NCBI GenBank assembly: GCA_947311845.1
Contig: CAMZMU010000111.1
Location: 25,023,023-25,087,022, forward strand
Direction: 5' to 3'
DNA length: 64,000 bases
DNA from: Poa pratensis
Taxonomy: Eukaryota; Streptophyta; Magnoliopsida; Poales; Poaceae
Below are positions 53,240 to 63,943 of this stretch, in pieces. Made by a program: the position numbers and the translations under genes. The first letter of the stretch is position 1. Every line of letters begins with the position of its first letter. The notes below the pieces were generated by a model that saw nothing but the letters and a program-made list of their open reading frames with translations, had not been told where the DNA came from and did no database searches.

Positions 53240-54178
53240 GACATCGTACGCGTCTTCTCTTCTTCCCACCCGCTGCCCGCTCGGATGTCTCCCTCTCCGC
53301 CCTCCTCTCCGTGCGCCACGCGCCTCGCTCCCGGACGTGCACGCCGCGCTCGCCGCCTCCTCGCCTACGTCTCCTCCGGGCTCCACCTCATGTGTAGCGC
53401 CACGCACGCTGACAAGTGGGAGAGGAGTGGCCGGGCGACCATGCGCAGCGCCACGCACGCTGACGCCGCCGCCGTCGCGGTGAGCAGATGAGAACGGCGG
53501 CGCCGATCGGCTGCGAGCAGAGGGCCAGGGAACGACGGCGTTGTCGGCTGCGAGCAGCGGGACACGACAGAGGAGAGCGTCCTGATGGATTGACTTTTTT
53601 CTATAGATCTTTTTATTTTTTATTAGACTGACAAGTTGGGCCCACCGTCCACCTCACCAAACAATTTATTTTCTCTAATTTTTATTTTTGGTTGTTTATT
53701 GGACTGACAGGTGGGCCGGAGCTATCAGAAACGCTGTCAATTTCGCACCAGACCGCGATTTGGGTTTTTGAGAAAATTTGCACCAAATGTTGTATGAAAA
53801 TGAGATTGAGACATCAGCTTGTACCATTCAGTAAATTTTGCATGAAAACAGGTAGTATTGTGCTAATAACTCGAATCAAGGTGAATTGAGATGATGTTGT
53901 GCACAGAAAACAAGGAGAGATAGAGAGAAACAAAGATAGAGATGTGTTGGGAAAAGAAAAAATATATATATTGAAAGAAGAGAAATATTGAAAGGTGAGA
54001 ATGTCTAATATTTTAGGACAAAAATTGAATTTATAAAGTTATGTATTTGGCACGGAGGTAGTACCACGGTTTTAAGGGGTGAAAAAAAAAAGATGGCTGT
54101 ACATGTTGTGGACAGTGTTTTTATTTTATTTTTTGAAAGTACGTTGTGGACAGTGTTGGCGCCGTTTCTCATGGTACC
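53240..54178. other. Spacer with decayed GC-rich exon-like segment
   Basis: 53240-53570 is GC-rich with repeated AGCGCCACGCACGCTGAC (53398 and 53448) but no supported frame. 53600-54178 is AT-rich, with two GACTGACARGTKGGSCC segments (near 53625 and 53702) and a 16-bp repeat GTTGTGGACAGTGTT (54105 and 54144). Confidence 0.45.
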
Positions 54179-54181
54179 TTT

Positions 54182-54425
54182 GGGCACGTTTGGTTTGCAG
54201 CCAATGATGACCTTACCAAAAATTGGCACGCCCGTGTAGCTGTGACTGGCGCTTGGTTGGCTGCCAAAAATTTGGCTAGCCCAGCACACCCCACTGCCTG
54301 CAGTTCATTTTTTCGCCAACCATTGGCAAACCATGGGCAAACCATGGGCGCAGGATTCCTTTGCCAAAATTTTGGTCACGCCCATAATTTGGTAGGGCGA
54401 GTGCAGGCCTAAACCAAACGGGTCC
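54182..54425. mobile_element. MITE with GTTTGGTTT ends
   Basis: Inverted ends GGGCACGTTTGGTTTGCAGCC and (other strand) GGACCCGTTTGGTTTAGGCC, flanked by TTT on both sides. Internal arms contain CCAAAATTTTGG-type complementarity. Likely PIF/Harbinger or hAT-related; superfamily not certain. Confidence 0.7.
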
Positions 54426-55128
54426 TTTGTCCGCTGGCTCACTTGATGTGGGCCTGGTGCCACTTGGGCTGGAAAACGCCGTAGCGGGTGTGCCCACAAG
54501 CAATCAGTGGTACTAGACTGGCAGTATGGCAGCATAGTGGATAGCACATGGAAATTGCACAGCTGCTGATCCCAAAAGATAATGGTGGCACATCATTACC
54601 CATAATGTAACTAGAGCAAACAACAAATAAATAAAGTTAACTACACAGTAAAGATCAAATAAAGAAAGTTCAATTTGATAAAAAAAAATTGTCAAGGCGT
54701 GACAAAAAAAAGAGTTACAACTCCCCTCCCTACCTATGCTATTTCATCTTTCCGGTACCCAGCGGAAAAGACTGAGTAATTAATAGATTCAAACGTGCAA
54801 AGTAGTAGAATTTTGCTTTACATGCATGAACTCTTTCAGTTTTTCAGTATTCTCAAAAAAAAAAAAAAAGTTTTTCAGTCCGGTCCAAGGTATTGGAGTC
54901 GACGCTAGCTAGTAGTCAACTTGGGTTAGCAAGAAAAGCAAGTTGAGCAAAGAACAAATGCAAGTAGCCAACTAGCTAGGAGGACACACTATGGATCAAC
55001 AGCTCTGCTCACACAACCTTAGCATGCATTTAAGTGGAGCAACAAGGACGGGAGCTTGGACATCTAGAACTATCCCACCATTCCCATATCCCCTCGTTCA
55101 TCAGGTAGCCTTGAGATCGATCTGAGAG
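54426..55128. promoter_or_regulatory. Upstream region of the DUF4220 gene
   Basis: About 700 bp of mainly AT-rich sequence before the DUF4220 start codon. It contains a poly(A) run at 54854-54869. No confident TATA box or start site; the transcription start is presumably within the last 200 bp. Confidence 0.3.
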
Positions 55129-58017
55129 ATGGGTGATGAGTCCACTGAGAACCATACGGGTTTCACCGGAGCCCTGGAGTTCTGGCAAGGAAACCAGCTG
55201 CGCATCCTCGTCGTCGCGAGCCTCGCCATCCAGTGGTTCCTCTTCGTCTTCGCGCCCTTTCGTCAGCGTCGAATCCCAGGCTTGCTGAGGCTCTCCATCT
55301 GGCTGGCCTTGGGCCATTTGGGCCTAATGTGCATATGCAATTGTAAAGCTGGAGGCCTACTGTGTAACATATACCTTCATTTCTTTCTAGTGGAAGTAAT
55401 AATGAAACTAGCTTGTCCACTTGTTTAAAAGGTGTTAACTATCAAACCAGCTAACATAACGAGATAAACTGAAAGCAGGACAGTGGCCATCTACGCCCTC
55501 GCCACCCTCTTCAACTCCCACAGGTGCGACACCGACAGCAGCAGCAGCCGTCGCCCCGGAGTGGAGCTGCTGTGGGCGCCAATCATGTTGGTTCACCTGG
55601 GCGGCCAGGACAGCATAACGGCCTACAACATCGAAGACAACGAGCTATGGCGACGGCATGTCGTTACAGCAGTGTCTCAGGTCAGTGCTTGCATGGACTT
55701 AACATCGTAATAATCTTCTGCATTTTAAGTTCTAGTATTCGTATAGCTCGATCGCTGTGACTAATTTTTCGCTAAAGCTCTTTCGATTAAGCCACTCGCT
55801 AATTTTTCGCTAAAGCTCTTTCGATTAAGCCACTTGCAAGAAAGGCCACTCTGCCTCCTGGTCATGTTCAACTGTGGGCCATAAACATTAATCACCACCC
55901 AAACCAGATTGTCACACTTGTTATCGATAGCAGTTTGGATGCTACAGAACATTTGAAGGAGGAGGTTCCCCAGAATGGCCGACCATCGGCCGGAGTCCAA
56001 TTCCAGGAAAACTACTGCACATTAACCACATCTTTTATATCAGCGGTCACTACTACATATAACCACATTTGGCAGTTGTAGAGGGCAATTTGTCTGGTTT
56101 TGAAAGTTGAAAGATACAAGATTTCTGTTTTTTTTTAGGTGAGAGTTTTTTTTACTGTACAACAAGATTAAGGGGTCAAATGGACTTCATACTGCTCCAT
56201 AAAAGAGTCCATCCACATATGCTCACTCTTGTGGCGTGTTATGACAGGTGGCCGCTGCTATTTATGTGTTTGTCAAGACGTGGCCAAAATCCATCGTTAC
56301 TACTACTCCTGTTGACCGGGTAAGGGCCATAACGGCCCATAACGAAGAGATGAAGGCTTACGGGAGAATCTTCATACCAGCACTTCTCTTGTTCTTCTGT
56401 GGGATTACCAAATGCGTGTTCAAGCCCTGGGACCTGAAAAGAGTCAGCGTGAACAGCCTGGTGGACTCTTCTTCAGGCTCAGAAGATAAGGGCGAGAGTG
56501 AGATCAATTCGCTTCAGGAATACATTGGAGCTGCAACGCAGCATTTCCATGGAAGAGGAGTGCAGCAGGAGCCATCTGGCAACGACGACGACGACGACAC
56601 CAGTAAAGTAGAGGAGATCTGGAAGCCCTACAACTTATGCGTCGACCTCGCGCCCCCGTACTCCGGTCGGCTGAGCTGCCTGAAACACCTGGTGCGCCTC
56701 CCAGCAGAGGAAGCACATCGCCTGGCGAAATCCAGCCTCTCCGCGACGTTCCATCAGCTCTACACCAAGGAATCACTGAAGCTGCACGACGTCTCGCACC
56801 TGGTGTTCACGAACAACGCCGGCCTGAACCGCTGGAAGCTGCTCACCTCGGCTCGAGGCCTACGGGCGGTGGCCGCGGCCATCCTGCTGGGGGCGATCGC
56901 GGTGTTCCACTACGGCGGCGGCGCCACTGACCAGGACCCGACCGACGTCACCATCACGTATGCCCTGCTATGGTCTGCTCTAGTGATGGAGTACGTCTTG
57001 CCCACCGTGATCCACCACACGTTTGGCAGGATAGAGCGACTGTGTACCGGGTACCGGACATGGCCCGACCAGGTCGCGCAGTACAACCTCATGGGGTACG
57101 TGGTCCGCAGCAGGAAGCACTCGTGGATCATGAAGGTTGCAGCCTGGCTGGGATGCAGGGACCTGGTGGACCAGCTGTGGACCATGAAGCCGTGCAAGGG
57201 TGGTTCGTCCAAGGAGATTACCGGCCTCGTCCACGGCCACGTCGCCGGAGGATGGACGGAGGGTCACATAGCCGGGGCCGACTCGTTCCGGGCGTTCAAC
57301 GACTACCGGGGCCAGTGGACACTCAGCAGGGAGGTCGGGCGCACCGGCATACCGTCCATAGTACTGATGAGCGTGTCGAGGCCGTTCGACGAGAGCATCC
57401 TCGTCTGGCACCTCGCCACCGACTTCTGCTTCCACCTCCTCCGGGACCGGGAGGCCCCGTCCGCCTCCAGCGCCGTCTCTCGCCGCTGCAGGGAGGTGTC
57501 CAACTACATGGCGTATCTCCTCTTCGTCAAGCCGGAGATGCTCATGCCCGGTGCCCGGCGCAGCCTGTTCAGGGACGCGTGCGGCGAGCTCGTGGACATG
57601 CTCGAGGAGGATCGTCCTCACGCGCCGCGGGGGCGGGGCAAGAGAGGCCTCGCACACAAGGTCATCCAGCTGCTCAAGAGGGACGGCGACGACGGCGTAC
57701 AGGGCTCAGCAGGCGGCAGTGTCGTTCGTCAGGCTAGGAGTGTCGCCAAGGAACTCATGGATTCGCACAAGGGCGATGAGGAGAAGATGTGGACAGTGAT
57801 CCAGGGCGTGTGGGTGGAGATGCTCTGCTTCTCGGCCAGCAGGTGCAAAGGCTACCTGCACGCCAAGAGCTTGGGCACCGGCGGGGAGTACCTGTCCTAC
57901 GTCTGGCTCCTGCTCTTGTACATGGGCATGGAGACCTTGGCGGAGAAGATGCAGAGGACGGAGCTGTACGAGGGCCCCACGGCAGCACCGTCGTCCATCA
58001 GTGGCCAGAATGTTTGA
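55129..58017 (+). CDS. DUF4220/DUF594 membrane protein, three exons, about 723 aa
   Basis: Model: 55129-55328, 55479-55680, 56248-58017. Both introns have GT-AG ends and phases fit (exon 1 leaves AT, exon 2 supplies G; exon 2 ends on a codon boundary), giving an uninterrupted protein starting MGDESTENHTG. The N-terminal third has hydrophobic helices (LRILVVASLAIQWFLFVFA; WLALGHLGLMTVAIYALATLF; YGRIFIPALLLFFCGI) as in DUF4220, including the typical WAPIMLVHLGGQDSITAYNIEDNELW motif. More helices follow near residues 350-400. The C-terminal DUF594 part has ILVWHLATDFCFHLL, SNYMAYLLFVKPEMLMPG, the MLCFSASRC-x-G region and EYLSYVWLLLLYMGMET. Family function is unknown; grasses carry many tandem copies. 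Appears intact and is the best candidate for an expressed gene here. Confidence 0.92.
55761..55836 (+). repeat. 38-bp tandem duplication in intron 2
   Basis: CTAATTTTTCGCTAAAGCTC and following TTTCGATTAAGCCACT occurs twice in immediate succession (55761 and 55799). Confidence 0.9.
55840..56000 (-). pseudogene. Possible LINE endonuclease fragment in intron 2
   Basis: The minus-strand frame reads WSAILGNLLLQ and LVWVVINVYGPQ; the VYGP segment preceded by hydrophobic residues is typical of the L1-type endonuclease domain. Too short to be sure. Confidence 0.35.
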
Positions 58018-58313
58018 TAGCAGACATTTCCCGTCTCCGGAGCCGAATTTTTTTTGCAATTTATCCCTTTTTTTGTGTTAGAATTTCACGTATAGACCCT
58101 TGGAACGTTAAAAGTCCAAGATTCGAAATGACGTGGCTAGCGATGTGGCGATGATGTGGCGAGAGGTCGGCGCCACGGTTCACGGCGTCGACCTCGGCGC
58201 CTGGTCTCTCCCCAGCCTGACATGCATGCAGGAAGTGTCTCTCCTGCCTTCTCCCTCCAGTTCCGGTCAAAAGCTGTTGTTGCACTCTTACCATTGACAA
58301 GACAAGACATCTG
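58018..58313 (+). other. Downstream region of the DUF4220 gene
   Basis: Presumptive 3' UTR followed by spacer. A T-rich stretch at 58049-58078 and GATGTGGCGA repeats at 58143-58162. No polyadenylation signal is obvious. Confidence 0.35.
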
Positions 58314-58547
58314 CTCCCTCTGTCTCTTATTAAGGGTTGTTTCTGGTTTTCGTGCCACGAGTTTGACTAGATTTGTAGAAAATACGTACAACATTTGTAT
58401 CTCCAAATAAATTTATTAAAAAACTAGATTAAAAGATCTATCTAATGATATTAATTATGTATCATAAATATTAATATTTTTCATATAAAATTAATCAAAA
58501 TTATTTCTCGGGAAGCGAGAACAACAGATAATTAGGGACGAAGGGAG
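58314..58547. mobile_element. Stowaway-like MITE, 234 bp
   Basis: Ends CTCCCTCTGTCTCTTATTAAG and (inverse) CTCCCTTCGTCCCTAATTAT. Right flank TA, left flank TG (mutated TA). Long AT-rich middle with TTTGACTAGATTTGTAGAAAA, common in grass MITEs of this type. Confidence 0.75.
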
Positions 58548-58780
58548 TACAGTATTGTTGTCGCTTCCCTATTGCCATGCCATGCCGCATGCGGCCATGT
58601 GCCCATGCTTCTGATCTCTCTCTTTTACTTATGATATCTCTCTTCGTACAGTGCAAGAGTGCGATGAACTCATGAAGTGAGTACTCCCTCCAAAAACAAC
58701 GATGATGTCTAACACAGTGCTACATTAAAATTTATTAAATTAATCAAATCTATATCTATACCTATATATATATATATATA

Positions 58781-60846
58781 TCTATACCTAATAATAAAGA
58801 ATTAAGGGTTCTTCTCGTACGTCGTTGAAAATACCCCTAAAGTTCGCACAAATTACCCACAATGCCACCGGCAAGTGAAAAATAACGGTTCGCATCGTGT
58901 TTGCTTCGTTTCGTACGTCCTGGTTACGTCATCCGCCGTGCTTCGTTAGGAGTCCGTCGTCTAATCTCCACTACTAATAAACAAGCAAACTTGAGTTTTC
59001 CTACTGCCACCCCGCACAGTGTACACAGGCTACACTCTACCATCAGATTACCCCACCTAATAAGATCTAATGGACTGAATTGGTCTCGGGTGCACGTAGC
59101 AATTAGCATTGGCGGACCATGCCTCCAGCGGACGAAAGTTTCCACCGCACCCCACGATCCATAATTTAGTCTCCCGTTATCTCTCCAGCTTTCCTTACCC
59201 CAACCCCTCTACCAGATCGACGCAGGACGCCGCCGCCTCTAACTGCGATTCGCCGACCCTGGTAGGCCCTCTGCCGGCGACGGCGGTGGCCACTGGCCAG
59301 GATAGCATACCGCGCCGGCGGTGTCTGGCGCTCCACTCCCCGGCGACGCGCCCGCTCCACCGAGTCCGCGCTCCCTGGCGAGGCCGCGCCCCTCCCTTTC
59401 CCGTCAACCACCGATTGTCTCCGATCGTGCACCACGGCCTACCCCACACCACTACCTTGCCCGTTCCAGCCCGTTGGCGTTGGTCTTCGCCCCGCGATCG
59501 TGAGCACGGCTGCTAGCATCGAGGTGCTTCCCGTCATTTATTTCTTTCCCACGGGGTCTCCTCTGTCTCCTTGGCCGGCGGCGGGCGTGGACTAGGGCTG
59601 GAGCGGGAGTGAGCAGCGAGTTCATGAGGTATTTCAACGGCGGTGGCTGCTTCCTCCCTCTCTCTTTGTTGATTCTCCTCTCTCTCTCTCTCACAGATAT
59701 GGTTTTCTCTTTGAACTGCAGTACGAGTACAGGCCAGTTGAATGCTCCAACACATGTAGAGCAGGACAATTGAAGCAGGCAGCAGCAGGGCGCATGAACC
59801 AGGCATCAGCAGCAGACATGCAACATTGAGATTATGCGGCGACCAAATCCAGTGCCACTGTTTATAATTTCCACTTCATGGGCTCCCTTGCATCTGTGGT
59901 ATTGCTTTTCAACATCCTTATTATCTATACATGCGGCATACATCTGTTTTTTGAGGTCTTCCTCATGGTTCATTATTAATAAAAAAAATGCAGTTTGTTT
60001 TTTGGTCCACTGTAATTTTAGTTATACCTGGTATGCTGCCTGATTTCATTGCAGGTGGCTGACTTGATGTATCGCTTAGTTGATGATTATTGGTACTGAT
60101 TCGGTCATGATAATGCTAGAATATTTTTTTCTGAAATGAGCTGAACCGAAAGTAGGCAGAAAGTACAAGTGAAAATATCCGTATTATTTCTCCTTTTTTA
60201 GGAAAGACGGGAAAATAATCCATATCATGATGTTAGGTTTTTGTCAAAAAAATCTCCGCTGGTAAGAAAATTAAATTAAATTTCTGCTGATGTAAAAAAA
60301 AAAAAATTCTCCGTTCATGCAGCGTGCTGTTTGGGCCGTGGCGGCAGGTTCCACGTGTCGCTTGGTGCCACGTGTCGCCTGGCGGCAAATAGATTTGACA
60401 ATATTATTGGGAGCAAGGTGGTATTTTTTACCATTTTACTTTGCCAAAACCGTTTGTTATATCAAATACAGTGAGATTTGTCTTTAAAGAAAATGTATGC
60501 AAATTGCAGCCTTAATAACCCTACATCGTCGTCTTTATGCCTCCAATGGTGAAATTCTTCATAGCCTAATGAATTTTCAATAAATGTCAACCCATAGCAA
60601 CGTACGGGCATAGGCGAATGCGTCGGCGTGTCGGAGACGAACCGGCGGAAAACACTTTGTTACGCCATCTAATTATCATGTGACGTCGATGGAAGAGGAA
60701 AGACTTACATTATTGTTGATGATGCATAATGTGGGCGTGATTAGAGTCATTGTTAAATGTATTTCATTTATTATTCTTTTTTTGTATTGAGAGGATGAAA
60801 CGCCAACATATTATATGGACGTGCATTGCACGTGCAAGCTAACTAG
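58781..60846 (+). mobile_element. Non-autonomous Helitron, about 2.07 kb
   Basis: Starts TCTATACCTAATAATAAAG after an A and ends with hairpin GGACGTGCATTGCACGTGC, then AAGCTAACTAG before a T (60847). No helicase is encoded. 59150-59620 is GC-rich with exon/leader character and may be captured gene sequence, though I cannot name a donor. A second Helitron-like start (TCTCCACTACTAATAAACAAG, about 58966) and a second hairpin (CCCATAGCAACGTACGGG, about 60591) inside suggest a nested or composite structure. Confidence 0.7.
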
Positions 60847-61560
60847 TGCCTATTCTAAATCTAAACCGGACCAAGAATCTTGCACCAGCCCCAGTCTAAT
60901 ATGCATGCGTATGTCGTGACCCACGAGTTGTCGATTGATAGGAGTCCGATCCGAACTACACCAGCCTACTTAGCTACTACGGCTTGTCCTGTATAAATGC
61001 CTGGCCGGCCGGCCGCGAGAAGATCGATTAATTACGTTTCCAGCGACCAGCGCCGCCCGTGTCAGCGATGGCGAAACAAGCGGCACGTCCGGGTCGAGCT
61101 CGCGGCGGCGGGTGCCTGCAGCAAGGGGAAAGAGAAGATCGATTAATTGATTCGATCGGTTCAACAAAGGAGACCTGCCGACGTGAGGATTGACCAACAC
61201 CCGAGTTTGCTGGAGGCTTTCGCGTCGGGATTGATGGCCGCCGGTGCCGGCCGGTGGCCACTTCGTCGCTCTGCCGTTATAGCCGTCCCTGTGTCCAGCT
61301 GACCACTCGTCCGTGTCCGCCTCGTCGGTGCATCCCTGTTGAAGGAATCGGCCGGCACGCTTCCCCAGTCGTGGGCACCGTCATCATCTTCATCGCCTCC
61401 GACCGAACGCCACCGCGGCATCCTGGGCAAAGGACCAAAAAGCCAGCAGTACATACGACCCTGTTTGGCTTTGGAGTCTGCAGTCTCGTTCTTCAACACG
61501 AGAGCCATGCAGCAGCGTTCACGAGATAGAATAGGTGATTTGGATCGACGAATCCTAGAG
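60847..61560. other. Spacer between Helitrons
   Basis: No gene I can support. Contains the exact repeat GAGAAGATCGATTAATT (61016 and 61131), 115 bp apart. A minus-strand frame at 61161-61508 is open but has no recognisable features. Confidence 0.4.
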
Positions 61561-61568
61561 CAGCACGT

Positions 61569-61763
61569 TCACAGCAGCTGTGTCAGTTGTGCAGGACCGA
61601 AAATCGTCGCCGCCCCTCGCCTGAGGGAGGTACGGCGGAACACGTCCCAGCTCAGGGCGCTGCCTGGAGCGGCGAGGCCTGCAAAGGGCGGGGTCGACCT
61701 GGTGCTCACGGCGTAGTAGGACGCAGCTGTGGAGGGGTTCTGCACGAGCTGCTGCGGCATGTT
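61569..61763 (-). other. Exon-like minus-strand fragment
   Basis: The minus frame includes NPSTAASYYAVSTRSTPPFAG and LAAPGSALSWDVFRRTSLRRG. GC content and composition resemble grass coding DNA, but there is no start, splice evidence or family recognition. Possibly captured by a Helitron ending at 62138. Confidence 0.3.
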
Positions 61764-62079
61764 ATATTTCACGTATAGCATAGTGTATGTATTTGTACAT
61801 GACACATCATCATGACATCAGCATGGTGTTGTTGTCAAGAAGAGGAGACACAATTCGCCAAATCGTTAACCCTATTTTACTTATTTTCCATTAGCTTGAT
61901 TGTAAAAGAAACAACGCCAACCTTTAACCAAGATGCAAACAAAAAAATGGAATAAGCGCTAAGTTTTCCTCTTTTACAAATGAAATGCTTTATGGTGGAA
62001 CAAAAGGAGCTAAATATGAAGCGAAATTTAACATATTCAAATGGTTTAACAGAAAAAACAAGTTGTTTTCTATCGCCCG

Positions 62080-62138
62080 GAGCATATGTATTTATCTTTT
62101 AATTTTAAACCCGTTGCAACGCACGGGCACTTTACTAG
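62080..62138 (+). mobile_element. Helitron 3' terminus
   Basis: Hairpin CCCGTTGCAACGCACGGG (62110-62127), then CACTTTACTAG ending at 62138 before T. The matching 5' end was not found between 60847 and here. Confidence 0.65.
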
Positions 62139-62334
62139 TAATAATAAAAGTATTAACCTTTCTTGTGGTACGTCATTTTTTTTGCCGATTTTACCACTGT
62201 ATTCTCAGAAATATTACCCACCACTGCCACCCATAAGTCTGAAAAACGTTTCGTTTTTTCCGATTTTACCCCTGTGTTCTCAGAAATATTACCCACCATT
62301 GTCACCCATGAGTCAGAAAAACGTTTCGTTTTTT
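62139..62334 (+). mobile_element. Probable Helitron 5' end with 75-bp tandem repeat
   Basis: TAATAATAAAAGTATTAACC and following CTTGTGGTACGTC resemble the start of the 58781 Helitron (TAATAATAAAGAATTAAGGG...CGTACGTCG). It directly abuts the 62138 terminus. Two 75-bp repeats follow (62185-62259, 62260-62334), each with CCGATTTTACC, TATTACCCACCA and GAAAAACGTTTCG. If correct, this Helitron carries the DUF538/TolB fragments and ends outside the window. Confidence 0.5.
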
Positions 62335-62570
62335 TTTTCGCAGCGCTGCTCACGTCCGTCCGGCCCAGCCCATCAACCTTCTCGCTCAACAAAGCCCATG
62401 TCAAGTCAGAAAAAAACAGAGCCCATCTCCAAGTCAACTACTACAGCACGATCCTTTCCTTTCATCCAAAAGAAACACGATCCCCTTGCTCACGATCCAC
62501 TCCTACTCAAGCACGATCTAATGGATTGCCTCGCCGTTCACCTTGCTGCGCTCTGCTCCGACCCCAACTC

Positions 62571-62939
62571 CAGGACGGATTCGAATACTCTCCCATCTCC
62601 AACAACGCGGGGATCGTGTCGTTCTCGCACGACCCGGGAACGGGCCGGTTCGAGGCGTCGCTGGAGGCGCCCTGCACGGCGCGCGCCGAGGTGGACCTGC
62701 GGTACAACGCCACGGTGGCCGGGGAGATCAGCTACGGCCGGATCAGCGCGGTGTCGAGGATCTCCGCGCAGGACCTCTTCCTGTGGTTCGCCGTCCGCAG
62801 CATCCGCGTCGACGTGCCGTCCTCGGGCGTCATCTACTTCGACGTCGGCGTCGTCTACAAGCACTTCCCCCTCTCCGTCTTCGAGGCGGCGCCGCCCTGC
62901 GTCCCGAATGAGCTCATCCTTCTCAATCCACAACAGCAG
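62571..62939 (+). pseudogene. DUF538 domain fragment
   Basis: Encodes the C-terminal part of a plant DUF538 protein: GRFEASLEAPCTARAEVDLRY, GEISYGRISAVSRIS, LFLWFAVRSIRVD and SGVIYFDVGVVYKHFPLSVF, ending in a Cys-containing ...PPCVPNEL segment. DUF538 proteins are small, often secreted, and of unknown function (BPI-like fold). The N-terminal part and signal peptide are missing; upstream in-frame sequence is transposon-like. A splice-donor-like CAG/GTAAAG follows at 62940. Confidence 0.7.
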
Positions 62940-63029
62940 GTAAAGATCTTACGATTTTACGAATATTTTTTGGAAAACGCTACAGCCGGTGTCGTCTCCC
63001 TCGCGACCCGCAAACGAAGCCCCCTGCAG

Positions 63030-63845
63030 AACGAAGGCCCCCGCGAGACGGCAAGCTGGAGCCCCCCACGTCAACGGCTGCCGACCCCTCGCGACTGCGC
63101 CTGGAGGCCCATCTTGGAGACGCACAAAGCCACCGTCCGGGTCGCGCGCATCGAGTTCGACCTGAGCGAGCTCACGGACAGCAATGATGATGGCGTCGAC
63201 GCGGCGCTTAACGAGCTCACCCGTCCCGAGGCCGGCAACGACGCATTCCCGGCGGCGTCGCCGTGCGGCCAGTGGGTGGTCTTCCGGTCCGGCCGGTCGG
63301 GCCAGAAGAACTTGTACATCGTCGACGCGACGCGCGGCGAGGACACGATACGGAGGCTCACCGACGGCGAGTGGATCGACACGATGCCGAGCTGGTCGCC
63401 GGACGGGAGCCTGATCGCGTTCTCCTCCAACCGGCACGACGCGGCCAACCCCGCCGTGTTCAGCATCTACCTGGTGCGGCCGGACGGGACGGGGCTGCGG
63501 CGCGTGCACGTGGCCGGGCCGCCCGGGAGCGCGGAGGCGGACAAGGAGCGGATCAACCACGTGTGCTTCAGCCCGGACTGCCGGTGGCTGCTCTTCACGG
63601 CCAACCTCGGCGCCGTCAACGCCGAGCCCGTCTCGGGTCCGAACATGTTCCAGCCGTACGGCGACCTGTACGTGTGCCGGCTCGACGGGTCCGGACTGCT
63701 CAGGCTCACCTGCAACGCCTAGGAGAACGGCACGCCGGCGTGGGGCCCGGCCCTGGGTGTGGAGTCGCCGTCGCTGGGCCCTGCCGCCGCGGACGATTCG
63801 CTTGGCCAGTTCGACGAGCCGCTGTGGCTTACCTGCAACGTCTGA
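63030..63845 (+). pseudogene. TolB-like beta-propeller protein, C-terminal fragment with premature stop
   Basis: Reads GQWVVFRSGRSGQKNLYIVDA, RRLTDGEWIDTMPSWSPDGSL, IAFSSNRHD, VRPDGTGLRRV, NHVCFSPDCRWLLFTANLG and FQPYGDLYVCRLDGSGL: successive PD40/WD40-type blades of plant TolB-related proteins. A TAG at 63720-63722 interrupts the frame where the same register continues ENGTPAWGP to 63845, so a sense codon was lost. An acceptor-like CCCCTGCAG ends at 63029 and splicing from 62940 would keep the frame with the DUF538 piece. AATAAA occurs at 63938. Only the C-terminal part is present; a probable captured or truncated copy. Confidence 0.7.
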
Positions 63846-63937
63846 GGAAGTGATGCTGATCGGCGGATTGCGATTGCTTCGATCGGTTGATAATAATGAT
63901 GTTCGCTACCTGGAGTAGTGTTGTGTGTTGTTGCTGA

Positions 63938-63943
63938 ATAAAA
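63938..63943 (+). terminator. Polyadenylation-signal-like AATAAA
   Basis: Lies about 95 bp after the end of the TolB-like frame, in TTGCTGAATAAAACACC, a plausible 3' UTR position. Confidence 0.45.

Noticed and set aside
53285..53491. Frame in GC-rich segment right of the Athila element
   Set aside because: Short, low-complexity and interrupted; contains an 18-bp repeat that explains part of the openness.
59109..59516. Plus-strand 135-aa frame in the Helitron as a gene
   Set aside because: Arg/Pro/His-rich out-of-frame appearance typical of GC-rich leader sequence; no family signature.
61161..61508. Minus-strand 115-aa frame as a gene
   Set aside because: Composition is explained by GC-rich sequence; no motif, splice or start evidence.
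62163..62520. Treating the first 120 codons of the 519-codon frame as part of a DUF538 protein
   Set aside because: This stretch consists of the 75-bp tandem repeat and Helitron-like sequence; no DUF538 N-terminus or signal peptide is visible.
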